A stretch of DNA of 64,000 nt. Origin: Amblyornis subalaris. Its lineage: Eukaryota; Chordata; Aves; Passeriformes; Ptilonorhynchidae. Numbering within the stretch: the stretch's first letter is position 1; every line of letters begins with the position of its first letter. A program made the position numbers and the translations under genes. The notes under the pieces were generated by a model. That model had not been told where the DNA came from and did not search any database. It worked only from the letters and a program-made list of their open reading frames with translations. This document shows, piece by piece, positions 52,002 through 64,000 of this stretch. The DNA is taken from assembly GCA_018881555.1 (NCBI GenBank), contig JACAXG010000002.1:20969183-21033182 (forward strand). Direction: 5' to 3'.

Positions 52002-53196
52002 AAAAGGAATCCTTGAGCTGTCACATATTTTCAATAGTGTTGGTGTTCCTGGCCAAAAACGGTCCATAGTCAGNCTTCTCTTTCCCCAAAACTTTTCTGA
52101 ACAAATTTTATGGATAGTGAACTCTGCCCTTCTCTGTAAAATTTTATTGACCATGTACACTCTGAGAATATATTTCAACAAATAAACCTCCAGAAGACAA
52201 ACTGTACTATTTGGAGTTTCTGAATATGAATGCTCATCAAGCATTATTTCCATTCAATATAATTTATTAATTGGGNTATCTGATCTGGTAAGAAAGTTCC
52301 CTTGTATAACTCAAGAGGAAATAATGACTGACTTTTCTCTGCTGTCTACAAATCACAATTAGGCAGATTTAAATATTTTTGATTATATTTTTTCACTTTT
52401 CCAAATCTCCAGTTCTGTGTAGAGTCATTGAATAGATAGAATCATAAGAAACATTTTTCCTATATTTTACCAGGTTCTACGGACATATTTTTTAAAAGCC
52501 TGTAACTTTGAACATGTCTTGAAGAACAAATTCCAACATACGGAACAACCTACTTTAAACTGACTGCTGCTTCTACATGGCATTTCCAAGAATATCAAAA
52601 ACTTAAAGGATTATGAATTTGTATCACAGAAGAGGCCATAGTATAAGGAGCAGTGTACATGTCACCTGTGTCTACTTCTTGTATTAAATCACTTGGATCA
52701 TTTTGCTTTGTTTCTTAATCCTATACTTCAAAACCTCAGATTGCCACTCAATATTTACTTCTCTTTTTACATCATCAGCTGGGTCCAATATGATGACATT
52801 GTGCAACTGTATCCTTTTTTATATCACATATTGCAGCCTTTAGGGTTTTTTTCCCTATTTGTTGATTACTAATGTCTTGCTACATTAGTATATTTACTGG
52901 AATAATATGTGGGTGTTGAACTACAGAATAGAATTCTCCCTCAACTCATTCCCCGGCCTCAATATGATTCATGTTTTATGAGCTTGACTGTGATTCTTTC
53001 TCCTTCTTTCCCTTATTCTTTTCTCTGCATCACTGTGTTGCATTCAGTTGCAATATACACATCAAAATTATGTGTTTCACAATATTAAAAAATACATACC
53101 TAAACCATCTCAAGAGATGAGCTGATAAATGTCAAGACCAAAATAACATGAGAACAAGTTTGGTGTACAATTTGAAATTAACCCCCTCCCCCCAGC
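52002..53196. other. AT-rich non-coding sequence
   Basis: Nothing recognised between the LTR and the CR1 copy. Confidence 0.6.
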
Positions 53197-53765
53197 GTCA
53201 CAGAAGAGTTGAGGCTGGAAGGCATCTCTGTANATCATCAGATCCAATCCCCCTGTTCGGAGCAGGTTCAGCTACAGCAGCTTACTGTGCTCAGCTGGGT
53301 TTTTAACACCTCCAAGGATGGAAATTCTACATTCTCTCAGCTCAATGATTTCCAGCGCTTAACTACTCTCAAAGTAAAAAATGTCTTTTCTTATATTTAA
53401 ATGGAATTGCCGTATTTTAACTTTGTACCCAGTGCACTGAGAAGAGGTTTTGTCTTCTTGGCATCCTTCTATTAGATATTTAGGCACATGGACAAGATCC
53501 TACTACCACCCTAACCCTTTGAAGCTAAATATTGTAGATTATCAAAATCTCTCTCCTTCTATGCCAGATGCCCCAGTCCCTTGATCAGATTTTTGGTCTC
53601 TCACTGGACTCACTCCAGCCTGTCTAGTCCTTGCTGGAACTGAAGATCCAGGAACCAGACCTAACAGTCCAGATGTGTTTCACCAGTACTGAAGAAAGGA
53701 CCAACTCCCTCAAACTGCTGGCAGCATGTCTCCCAAGATAGACCAAGATGCTGAAATATTGCCAC
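53197..53765 (-). mobile_element. CR1 LINE, old 3' fragment, antisense
   Basis: The plus strand shows, in order, the reverse complement of CR1 3' sequence: GGCTGGAAGGCATCTCTGTA, then ACACCTCCAAGGATGGA, TTTCTTATATTTAAATGGAA, CCAGTCCCTTGATCAG, CACTGGACTCACTCCAGCCTG and CAGATGTGTTTCACCAGT. It fades into unrecognisable sequence after about 53765. Divergence is high and no terminal ATTCTATG repeats remain, so this is an older copy than those at 33.6 or 59.5 kb. The left boundary is approximate. Confidence 0.9.
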
Positions 53766-55307
53766 TCTTGACCTGTTCAAAAATGTAATATATTTTAAGA
53801 CACAATATTTTAAAATATGTATTTGAAGGCACTTATATTTGGCCTTCATACTGCTGTTAAGACAGGTGTATAGACATTAGTCCTATCTGTATGATACCTA
53901 ATTTCATAGGAAGTTTTCTTCACAGCCTTTGGCAGTAATTCATATTTTAGGATATGAAGACATGAATGAGGACTCTGGCTTCATTATAGCATAAATGGCA
54001 TTTCTAAGTTATGGTGTGGATGTGATTTTGTAAGAGTTCTTTGCAAAGTTATGGAATATGTATAAAAGCCCTGTCCTTTCTCCTGAAAAAATAAAATATT
54101 AAACACCGAAAATGATTCTTAGTTAATACTTGTATTTGGATTTAAATATCTATGTCTGGTGTAGAAGTCCAAAATATTTAGGTTTCAATGTAAATATTTC
54201 CAATTTGTTCAAACTTTACATTACATAAGAATTTTGATATCCTGTACTATCTTTATTATACCAAAATAACATATAGCATTTGATTGCTGGAAAATAAATT
54301 TTTGATCAGATCAATCACAAATTTTCTAATGATGTATTAATAAAATTAAACATTAGAAGAAAAACCNGCCATTAACTATAAATTTGAAACAGCAATGATC
54401 ACTTCAAATTCTGTTATTGAAGAGATTACCTTTTTATGTATTAACTTTTTTTATTATTATTTCCCTTGTTCTTGCCATCAATAGATGGTCATTAGCTGAT
54501 GCTAAGTATAATTTTGAGGAGGCTTATAGTTTACACTTAATTTTCTGATTACATCTGACAATAGGAAAATTGCTAGGAAAAAAACCTAAGCTTTGGAATA
54601 CAAAAAAAAAAAAGAAAAAAGATAGCTTCCTGAACAGGAATTGTTAAATGGTGATGAATGGACATGTGTCTATCATAAGTGAGCTCAACTCCTTTAAATA
54701 AGAGGGATGTTGAGAAATAAAGAAGAAATTGGAAATTGCATTAGGACAAAAAATAGAGTCAAAAAATGCTGACAGAAAAATAAAACGGTGCACATCTAAC
54801 ACAGGTGACCAGAAATCATTTCTGTTCCAGTGTGTACCATCAAATTGCTTTGTAATCATAACCTTTCCGTACAGCAGGTTTTCCATCTGCAAAAAGGTGG
54901 TATATCCTTTAAACATTTACTTGGTGCTTTGAGACATGTTGATGATACATAAATGGGAAGTATTAGGATAGCTAGCACTGCAGTAGTAGCTGAGATTTTT
55001 CAAATCACACCATAAGTGTCACAGGCACAGGGATAACTGTGCCACCTATGCCCAGTATTGCTTTTCTCGTTATGTGGTTAACTGAACTGGTGAGTCCAAG
55101 GGTAATATTTAGAAATCAGACATTAGCACTAGCTGAATTTCCCCACCAAAACCTAAAAGATCTCTAATATATTTCTATTAAAAGAAAGATAATAAAAACC
55201 ATTGGTTTTTTATTACAATGCATTTAATAACTTCCCAGATCCCTTCAAGATATAATAATCATTCTTTTAAATTACTTTGAATAGTTATTTTATTCCTTTT
55301 AGAGTTC
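53766..55307. other. AT-rich non-coding sequence
   Basis: Nothing recognised except a poly-A run at about 54602-54612. Confidence 0.55.
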
Positions 55308-55390
55308 ATATTTACATATTTTCATATGTAAATATCACAAATATTATTTTAATATATTTATTAATATATGTCTCACATATATATATAAAA
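55308..55390. repeat. A/T-rich low-complexity tract
   Basis: ATAT- and TATTTA-type units with almost no G or C; partly palindromic. Confidence 0.8.
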
Positions 55391-58300
55391 TCCTGAAAAT
55401 AGAAATTCTGCTTATCTCTTTGCAAACAATCATAACAATAATACAGAGACATAAAAGTGTCAAGGATACCTTTTCTTGGCAGTGACACCAAATTTATAAT
55501 GTTGTCGTATGTAACTGTAAACAAAACAAACAACCCCTCCAATACAAACAACAAAAAATGCCAAACCAAAACAAGAAATCTCTATGTGCTGAGACAACCT
55601 TCTTATATTCCAGACTTAGAAAAACTAAAAAGTTCAAAAGGTGATGGGAATATGAGAGGATATCAGAATGACATTGATGTCAACAAGTTCTTCTCTTCCT
55701 TTTTTATTTTCCTTTTCCCTTCTCAGTGTCCCTCATTCTTTTCTCTTTTTTCTCTGATTTAATCCTTTCCCACAAAAATCATTCTTCATACTCTTCTCTT
55801 TCTCTGACTTCAATATCTCTATTTCCCCTTCTTCTTTCAAATGTAAGGACAGCTGTTCGCTTTTTATTCTTAGGTTTTACTAGAACTACATTCCCTATGG
55901 CTCCCCAATTGCTCTGCCTCTCACAAGAAATTGTAGCTTTTATCCCAGTATACCAGTCTTGGTATTCCAGTACTTGTGTTAAAATGAAATATTTGGATTA
56001 GTATCTATAATTCAGACTGGCCCTCTCCATTTCTAGTTTTAACCAAGGAAAGTTTTATGGTACCTGTCATAGAAAGTTGATTAGGAAGCAAAATGCATCA
56101 GCCGGCTGTTGTCTCCTGACTTTGGTGTTACTGTATCACTTCTTATCATTTGAAGCTAGTCAGGACTGTTCTTGAGGGCTCAAATTTTTATCATTATGTC
56201 GGAAGACTGCTACCAATCAATCACTAAAGTCAAGTCTCTACTTTAAAAGACAAGTTGGTGGAGCATTTAACTTAGACATGACCTATTCCGTACCTGCTGC
56301 AGCCAGGAATGGCTTCTAAATAGATCTGGGAAAAAAAATAAAACCACGGTAAAATAAGAACACCATTTAATTAGTATTACAAACTAGTATTGGAGTAAAT
56401 ATATTTCTCTTTATTTCGGACAGACATTAGATAAAATCCCTAGTGATATTAAAACTTCTAAAATAATTTTTGGATGTGATTGATATGTATCTTCATCCTG
56501 AAAGACAGTTTAGGATAACAAAAAGAGAACCATTTTTTTATAGCCACTCTAAAAAACACACAATAAATAGTTTCTAATCAACTCACATTTTTTCCCAGCT
56601 ATATGTATGCACAGAGGTTGCGTCTAAAAAAATGTATATCTGCTGTTTCCAGGAATATATAGCATGTACTTAATAAACAAACAACCAACCATATGAGCAA
56701 AACCCTAATAAGACTGATGGTCTGATGGATTAATAAAATCTAGCCCAGAGTCATAGTATGTGTCATCTTATAAAAAAGCAGAAATACAGTTTTTGCTTTC
56801 CCTAAGGGTTGCTAGGGTATCTGTGTAGAATGTATAGACGTCTTGACCATGGCCAAATATTGCAGCAGCACCACACATTTTTACAGAAATCTGTCTTTGG
56901 AAAATGCCCAACCTCAATAACTCACACTGCGCAGATTCCCACATCATCAGCTCAAGCACATCCTTGCTTGCAGTCCAGTGTGCAGTCAGTTTGATTTGTT
57001 CTCTTTCTGCCAGAGAATTCCCTACCAAATCTGACTCTTTGGGCTATGTGGCTCCAGCCCTATGGCTGAAGAGCAGCATCATGTGGGTGTTATCCCAGAC
57101 TCTTTTAAAAATTTTTTTCATTAGACGAGCTAATAAGAGGAATTGAGCATTGTTGGTATTCAGCATTGCCCCATTTGAGAATATAAATCACATGGGAAAG
57201 AGAAGTACATTGCCAATGTCAAACAAGCCAACTGTATTGTTTCAGCTACAGAGGAAAAAATGGGATTTGAATACTATCCCATCTCAATGAAACTGGGTGG
57301 TAATGAAGCACAGGTCCACAAAAGACTCATTCTGTTGTTATGAATGAAACAAAAAATGGTACAAGCAGGAATTGCTATGCTGGCTGACAGCAGGCACATA
57401 GAAGAGGGAAAGGATTTCAAGAATCCTGGAAAAAAAATTGAAAAACAGAAATAAAGAAGGAAACAAACAAGCAAAGAACAAAGCATGGGAACCTCAGCAC
57501 TGTCTACAGTACACTGATAACTAGTTGAGAGCTCAGAGCTACNGAACTCTGTAGACTATTAATTCTGTCAAGAAAAAGGGAGCAACCAGTGTAAGTAAAT
57601 TAAATTGAACAAAATGGATGCATGCTACAAATGGTGCAATTTGTCCAAAAGACTTTTGAAAAACATTAATGAAGATTTTCTGCAGGATAAGCTAGTATAA
57701 TTGTGCTGCACTGTATATTGATTATACAAGAGAAAAAATCTAAGCTAAGACTTCATGCTGATAATACCTTGTCAAGCTGGGCTAAATGTTTTTTCTTCGA
57801 CCATTTATATTGGAAATTGAAGTACTGCTGCCATATTTTATGCTTAGTTTCTTATTTTTTATTATTAATTTACAACAGCAGTTAGATATCATCTGTAAAT
57901 ATCATCTATGTTGCCGGTTGATTTTACAAACAAAATTATATATCATTGTCAAGAGACAGCCTTCATAGCTAGAGAGAGAAACGTAAGTTGTATAAAATCA
58001 TCAGAATTTCCATGGTTATAAAAATACCTATTTAAAGTAACTGAAAAAAACCCAAGTATTTGGACGGATGCAGTTCTAAATCAGAGTTTAGCATTTATCT
58101 GTTTGAAATACTATTATCTTCTGTTTGTTTGAGGGTGGTTAGTTCTGTTGGAATACTGTGCTTTAACATTATATAAACAGGAAAAAAGGAATGACTGAGT
58201 GTAACTACATTGTGTTTGGAATGAAGAGGTTTGCGATCAGTGGCTGAATTGCAATCCTTAGACTGGTTAACAACCACTGCATCTGTTCTCAATCAAGTTA

Positions 58301-58599
58301 CAACATATGTATGTTTACTCCATCTAGATATTTAAGTGACAGAAGAGTCACCAAAATTCTGGATGACAATTATTGTTCTTCAGTCAAGTGCCAGAAGACA
58401 ACATATTGGTCTAAAAAGAAGGTATTGTGTCTTCAAGGAAGTAAAATAATTTTTATTATAATGAAAATATATGGCCAGCCTATGATTTCAACTGGAAGAA
58501 ACAGNGTTATCCTCAGAAAAATTGAGATCTATCTGACTTTCTGGGGCACTTTCAAGTGAAAATCAGCTTCAAAATGAAGACATTCCACCAAGGTGAAGT
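55391..58599. other. AT-rich non-coding sequence
   Basis: A pyrimidine-rich stretch lies at about 55690-55850. No gene or transposon recognised. Confidence 0.55.
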
Positions 58600-58700
58600 A
58601 TTATGCTAATGAAGGCTCTCTTACAAGAAGGACCTAAGAAATCAACTTGTCTGGGCAGAAGAGCATCTGGATCTGAATGAGATGTCTCCTGATCCAATAG
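58600..58700 (+). repeat. Dispersed repeat, copy A (family unknown)
   Basis: ATTATGCT-ATGAAGGCTCTCT at the left matches copy B (62091) at 28 of 34 positions. A second block AACTTGTC...GAATGAGA...GATCCAATAG (58644-58700) matches B at 62181-62235. The two copies share order and orientation but differ in spacing. Confidence 0.55.
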
Positions 58701-59486
58701 TAAAAATTTATAGATTAAGAAAATTTTCTCTTTCACTTTCTCACTCATTTGCAAAGATGTCAATGATCTATGCAATTGATAACTGCAATAAGAGTTATAT
58801 GTATGATATCTTAAACTAAGGTTAGCATGAACTTAAATCAATAATATGAAGACTTCTTTACCAAACACAGTGATAAATCCAGAAACTGAGTATAAAATAC
58901 CTTAAACACCCAGTTCTCCAGCACATTGCTTCATTCATTTAAAATGCTGCAATGTAACCATACTTCAGTTACAGCGTCCAGAGGAGGAACTAATACTACC
59001 ATCATCATGTAGGTAAGTGTGTTCTGGCAAAAAATAACACCCAGGAAGACTCTTTAGCGCAAAGTGGGAGATCAGAGTGGAAACCTGGACTCCCAGGACT
59101 GCCAGGACATATGCAAACTGTGCCTCTATATCTCTGGACCCCTTTAGTTCATGTGCTGGCAGAGGCAAAAAAAAAAAAGTTCTGCTGCTTTCCCCAATGC
59201 AAAGCATGCATTCTGCATACAACCATTAGACATGTTTTGCAAACTATTGTTTGGTCCAGGTTTTTGGGAGGGCTCTGTATATGGCATGAATAACAGTTTG
59301 TCAAGCACAATCTGCAGTCAATATCACAAATCAAACTGCTTCTTTTCTGCTGGCACACATGAGATAGATCACTCAGTGAATTCATGAGAAATGTTTACCC
59401 ATGACTACCCTAGTCAGCCCTTGTTAGATACATTGTATATGTTTTTTTAGCTTAAAATAGAAGCTCTTAAGCAGATATATATATTA
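58701..59486. other. Non-coding sequence
   Basis: Contains a 12-A run near 59167 and a splice-donor-like TAG/GTAAGTG at 59013. Nothing is called. Confidence 0.55.
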
Positions 59487-60500
59487 CAGAATCACACAAT
59501 CACAGAATATTCTCATTTGGAAGGCACTCAGAGTAATCATCGAGTCCAACTCCTGGCCCTGCACAGGACCACCCCAAGGTGCACCCCTTCATGCATTTGA
59601 GAGCATTGTCCAAACACTTCTTGAGCTCAGACAGGCTTGGTGCTGTGACCACTTCCCTGGGGACCCTGTTCCAGTGCCCAACCACCCTCTGGGTGAGGAA
59701 TCTTTTCCTAATACCTGGCTTAAACCTCCCCTGACTCAGCATCATGTCGTTCCCTCGGGTCCTGTCACTGGTCACCACAGAGAAGAGATCAGTGTCTGCC
59801 CCTCCTCTTCCCCTCATGAGGAAGTTGCAGACAGTGATGAGGTCTCCCCTCAGTCTCCTCCAGGCTGAACAGACCAAGTGACCTCAGCCACTCCTCATAC
59901 GGCTTCCCCTCAAGGCCCTTCACCATCTTTGTTGCCTTCCTTTGGATGCTCTCTAATAGCTCAATATCTTTCTTACATTGTGGCCCCCAAAACTGCCCCC
60001 AGCGCTCGAGGTGAGGCCGCCCCAGAGCAGAGCAGAGTGGGACAATCCCCTCCCTTGCCTGGCTGGCCATGCTGTGCCTGATGCACCCCAGGACATGGGT
60101 GGCCCTCCTGGCTGCCAGGGCACTACTGACTCATGTTCAATTTGCCATTGACCAGGACATTGACCATTGACAGGTCCCTTTCTACAGCGCTGCTCTCCAG
60201 CATCTCATTCCCCGGTCTGTCCATATATCCAGGTTTGCCCAATTGCAGGTGCAGAATCCAGCACATTCCCTTGTTAAACTTCATATGGCTGGTGCTTGCC
60301 CAGCCCTCTGGTTTATCAGGGTCTCTCTGCAGGGCATCCCTGCCTTCAGGAGAGTTGACAGCTCCTCCCAATTTTGTTTCACCTGCAAACTTGCTTAGTA
60401 TACCTTCCAGTCCTGCATCCAAGTCATTTATGAAGAGGTTGAAGAGCACTGGTCCTAAGATACAATCCTGTAGAACCCCACTAGTGACCAGTTGACAGCC
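59487..60500 (-). mobile_element. CR1 LINE, 1.0-kb 3' fragment with reverse transcriptase remnants, antisense
   Basis: The largest and best preserved CR1 here. The minus strand, read from about 60500, encodes part of the ORF2 reverse transcriptase: VLFNLFINDLD-type sequence, KFAGETKLGG in place of the usual FADDTKLGG active-site box, GWASTSHMKFNKGMC, then after a break [37 protein letters not shown] and [11 protein letters not shown]. The 3' part reads as CR1 untranslated sequence and ends near 59487 with CAGAATCAC-type units. The frame is broken between 60123 and 60070, the active-site aspartates are replaced by Gly-Glu, and the 5' end is missing, so it cannot act on its own. Frames on the plus strand here are shadows. 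Confidence 0.96.
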
Positions 60501-62090
60501 TGAGATTCTGAAGGTTCAGCTCAGACAACTACCAAACTGTAGGTATGCTTTAGAGTCTCTCATTTCTTCTTCTCTGGGCACTGTTACTGAATAATTACCA
60601 GGAAGAGAAAACTCTGAGATCTTTCAATAAGGACAAATTAATCTTCTTATTCCTGAAGCATGAATTTGATAGTTTCTGCATTATTATTATTTTCCTTATG
60701 AGATTCCATATCATTCAGCCATAACAAGGCTTTTAATAAAGAACTAGATTAGAAGTTGACATTTATACAACTTGAACAGAGTGCAGTGGCTGGACATAAA
60801 CAGGTACAAGTCAAATTGAAAGAAAAAAAGAGGTATGTTAAATTAAATTAGCTATGGAAAAGCAAAAGGCTTCATGATGAACTTGACTGACATCATCACA
60901 AGAAAGCACAGTGAATTATTTTGTTGTTAGTTAGACCCTAAGATAATTTCAGCAAAGAAAATGACCAATGACAGAAAGCTGCACCTTGATTATTAAATGC
61001 AATTAAAACAAAAGCTCTAAGTTTGGCATTTAAAGTACAATAAAATTCTAAATATTTTGGGACTTAGCTCAAAGATGTTCCTGTAACAAACACTTTCCAG
61101 GAGGGAATGAGCAGAGAAGAGGTGTGGAGAGAGCAGAAGAGAATGGACAGGTAACATTTAAATAAGATTGTGCAGCTGCTAAGGACAGAGAAGCAATACA
61201 GAGAAGAGGAAAGATGACAGNATGTCATTTAATTGATTTAAGTTACAATAAAACTGAGCAGACATGGTGTAAACCAAGAACGTAGGAGCCAACGGAACAC
61301 ATAAGGACTGTAGAGTATAACATACAATAGTAACTACATGTGAGTTTTGCAGGTGAACATACTCTAAATTGAGAAGTACTGAAACATGGGAAGGCAGAAC
61401 CCAAAGAACATCTTTCCATGCTAAAAAATATAGCTTTTTATCTTTTTTTTCCTGATGCACTAGACTAGATTATGTAGAGTACTATAAACTACCACTTCCT
61501 TGACAATTCTTTAAATATGGACTAGAGAATCCATAGGTACTGAGTGATAGTACCAGAAAGGATATAGTTCACCACATGAGAGAGAGCTATTTTGAATCTT
61601 CATGATATAAACAAAGTATTTGTTTTTTATTTTATTTAGTTTTTACTTTTTACTTTTTAAAAAAATAAATCATGAGTCCTTCACAGATTCTTGTCCAAAA
61701 AGGCAGGGAGTACAACAGTAACTTGTGGAAGGGGAGAAGACTTTTAAAGACAAGAAGGAAAATATTTGGAAACTTGTAAGTTACCTGGAGTGATCAATGG
61801 CATTGCTTCATTCCATACTGCTAAGAAGGTTTAGAAGTTTTACTCTATTTTTATTCTGAACATTATTCATCTAGAAGAAACTGAAATACCAGCCTTCTTG
61901 CACAAGCTGTGTCCTGATTACTGAAACTCAAGCCCATATCAAGAGATGCAGCAAGCTAGGACACTGTGATTCCTCTCCCTGCAGGAGATGAAGTCCATTG
62001 CCAAGACACTTCAGAACAGCATGCTGAGGCTTGTGAATGCAATAGGACATGCAGAGGAAGCAGATGACTGAGATGAGAGAAAAGAGACAC
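60501..62090. other. AT-rich non-coding sequence
   Basis: Nothing recognised. Confidence 0.55.
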
Positions 62091-62240
62091 ATTATGCTGA
62101 TGAAGGCTCTCTGGCAGAAAGGATGTATCAGATTTAAAATAATGCATAGGGTTACTCACAAAGAGGAAGCTTTGACTGCCAGCTTGTCAGGAGAGAACAG
62201 CAAACCTCGGAATGAGAGGTTTTTTAATCCAACAGGGAGC
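62091..62240 (+). repeat. Dispersed repeat, copy B (family unknown)
   Basis: Partner of 58600-58700. The first block (62091-62124) and second block (62181-62235) match copy A in order and orientation. B carries about 46 extra bases between them. It continues with AACAGGGAGCCTGTG, not seen in A. Confidence 0.55.
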
Positions 62241-62597
62241 CTGTGTTGAATTGGACTGGCAGGGTAAGGATATGAGGGAACAGAGATGCAGCAATAGGGT
62301 AGACCGAACAAAAAAATTACTGGTAAGGGCTGAGAGAAAAATGGAAGTGATCTGACCAAAGCTGAAGAAATATTGAGAAAAAAGTAAATTGTAAAGTATA
62401 ATGTGTCTGCCATTACCATAAAAACCCATCTACATTTTGCAAGGTCCGTAGAAAGGCTGGCTGATGATCATCCATTGGAAAATACTACAGAGATTAACCA
62501 ACCTCAGTTGTTGCACAGGAAAACTTGAAATAAAAAAAGAAATAAATGTAAGGCAGAAAAAAAAGTGTTCCAGAAATTTGTATTATGAAAACNTCCC
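62241..62597. other. AT-rich non-coding sequence
   Basis: Nothing recognised between the dispersed repeat and the GC-rich insertion. Confidence 0.55.
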
Positions 62598-63233
62598 TGT
62601 TTGACCACCACTCTGGCAGTGGTGACACTCCCATCACCGAGACTGTCACTCCTGGGATCAAAGTCTCTTCGCAGCAGGCAGCCCCAGTCAGACCAGGTTT
62701 CCCGTAGCAGAGTCTGAGACCTCTGGATCCTTAAAGCAATTCAATCATGGTGCAACAGCACAACAGCTCCAGCCAGTGCCTCCGAGGAGAGACCCCGAGC
62801 AAAGGAATCCCTGGGCTTTCATACCCTGACAGTCTATGCACACGATAGCCTGGGGTCTCCCACCGGAGCCATCGGCTCCTGCTGTGTCTCTGAGTGTCCG
62901 GTCACCTGGCTGGGCCACAGGTCCCGTGTCCTTCGGCCTCTTGCCTGGGGTTCTCACCATTTCCCTCCACCTTCTCAGTCTGCAGCTCGCACTGCAGCTG
63001 CACACCCAGCCACTGGCACTGAATGCATTCCTCAACATTTGCTTCAGCTTTTCCAAGAGCTTCAAACACTCAGCTGAGGTTTTGTGTTTCAAGTCCTACA
63101 GCTATCCCCCAGCAACGCTGACAGCATGAAAATTTATGGCAGCAGAGGCAGCTCTGCTCACCCAGTCACACCTCAGACCTCAGCAGCTTTCAGACCGGCA
63201 AATAAAAGCAAACAGGTATTGTAGCCTTGCCCA
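62598..63233 (-). mobile_element. Putative LTR or other retroviral-type GC-rich insertion, provisional
   Basis: About 640 bases of GC-richer sequence with sharp edges against AT-rich flanks. The plus strand begins TGTTTGACC and ends CTTGCCCA. The five bases before it read NTCCC and those after it read CTCCC, which would be a target-site duplication if N is C. An alternative right end is at GAGACA (63245). Minus orientation is a guess from composition only. A 115-codon minus-strand frame (63092-62745) is unrecognised and may be chance. I do not recognise the family; it could instead be an internal ERV piece or a genomic GC block. Confidence 0.4.
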
Positions 63234-63238
63234 CTCCC

Positions 63239-64000
63239 GAGACATCCATGTACTGCACTGAGATAATTCTCTTCAAGACATCCATACAAGATAATACAAA
63301 ATGAAAACACTCAATCATAAGTAGTTTTCAAATGTTCTCATGAAAGAAAGATGTTCTACACAAAGNCTCCTAGTCCAAGGCCCATTAAAGTCAACGACAG
63401 CTTGAATTGGGCCGTATACAAAAAAAGAGATATACGGGAAATTGATTTTCCTCAATTATTCATTTTATGAATAAATAAGTCCCTTTTAAAAATAAACTGT
63501 AGTGGTTAAGTAAGTGCCAATTTAGTTGCAGGCACAGAAATAAGAAAACTTGGATGTTATAAGACTTAGTCATGACTAGATTTTCGGGTTGAACACAAAT
63601 ATATTGATGTGTAGATAAACATGTAAACCACAGGCAAGCAGACACCATGACTCGGGGCCACCAGTAATTACATCAAGGTTGAAGAAGTAAATCTTTCTTA
63701 GCTTACTGTCCTGAGAAATTAGTGGGTTTGGGTTGAGGTTTTTTTCTTTATGAAAAAGACATAGAAATTAATGAATGATCAATGGCATACAAATGATGGT
63801 GTTTCTGTTCAAAACATAAATGTTACCCCCAAATTTCATATAGTTTTATCTCTTGTCATTTTACTTTGTCCAGAGCTTACAAATGAAATGTATACAACCT
63901 ACTATCAGCACTCTCAAATATTACCAAATATTGAATAAATTTCATGTTAGAGTATTTCTGTTCATTTATATGTTCAATGTTTAACTAATTTAGATACTTG
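63239..64000. other. AT-rich non-coding sequence
   Basis: Nothing recognised; the window ends in unique-looking sequence. Confidence 0.6.

Noticed and set aside
51599..52024. 141-codon minus-strand frame
   Set aside because: It lies almost wholly within the solo LTR, overlaps other frames and resembles no protein.
52430..52470. AATAGATAGAATCATAAG resembling a CR1 tail
   Set aside because: No CR1 body follows on either side; the resemblance is too short.
58975..59012. 38-base open stretch between CAG and GTAAGTG
   Set aside because: Too short; GTAAGT is expected about 30 times by chance in this window on both strands.
60133..60495. 120-codon plus-strand frame
   Set aside because: It is the opposite strand of the CR1 reverse transcriptase remnant.
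1..64000. Bacterial or phage features (operons, ribosome binding sites, CRISPR, riboswitches) and tRNA genes
   Set aside because: Sequence character is avian nuclear; no regular spaced repeats, no tRNA A/B-box pairs and no gene-dense strand organisation were seen.

Overview
This is bird nuclear DNA, not microbial. It contains several copies of the CR1 retroposon carrying the typical avian 3' end (a tail built on ATTCTATG and reverse-transcriptase C-terminal coding remnants). It also contains long terminal repeats (LTRs) of avian endogenous retroviruses, and the rest is AT-rich single-copy-looking sequence. The LTR at 1.1-1.5 kb is of a type I know from many neoavian birds, passerines included; I cannot name a species. 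Scattered single N bases and one 45-base N block inside a microsatellite show that this is a draft assembly.

I find no protein-coding gene, rRNA, tRNA or CRISPR array that I can defend. The open reading frames are mostly short, overlapping and low in complexity, as expected by chance in AT-rich DNA, or they lie inside transposons. The window is therefore best read as a gene desert or the inside of a very large intron.

Layout: 1-8.6 kb is unique AT-rich sequence with a shortened LTR (1108-1505) and an A/C-rich tract (6897-7042). A 774-bp solo LTR sits at 8630-9403 with a perfect 5-bp target-site duplication. 9.4-24.5 kb is mostly unique. CR1 copies lie at about 24490-25028 (+) and 33571-34119 (+), with a long CTTTTT microsatellite and assembly gap at 30262-30531 between them. 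34-48 kb is unique apart from simple repeats and a G-quadruplex-prone G/T tract at 43242-43345. A GC-rich exon-like block stands out at 48020-48248. The right end is the most transposon-rich part: a second solo LTR (51235-51996, again with a perfect 5-bp duplication), CR1 copies at 53197-53765 (-) and 59487-60500 (-), a diverged dispersed repeat pair (58600-58700 and 62091-62235), and an LTR-like GC-rich insertion (about 62598-63233).

No genes work together here. The biology visible is the history of retroelement insertion, LTR recombination to solo copies, and decay. I found no previously undescribed system. The items most worth checking are the GC-rich exon-like block, the unclassified repeat pair and the provisional LTR near 63 kb.
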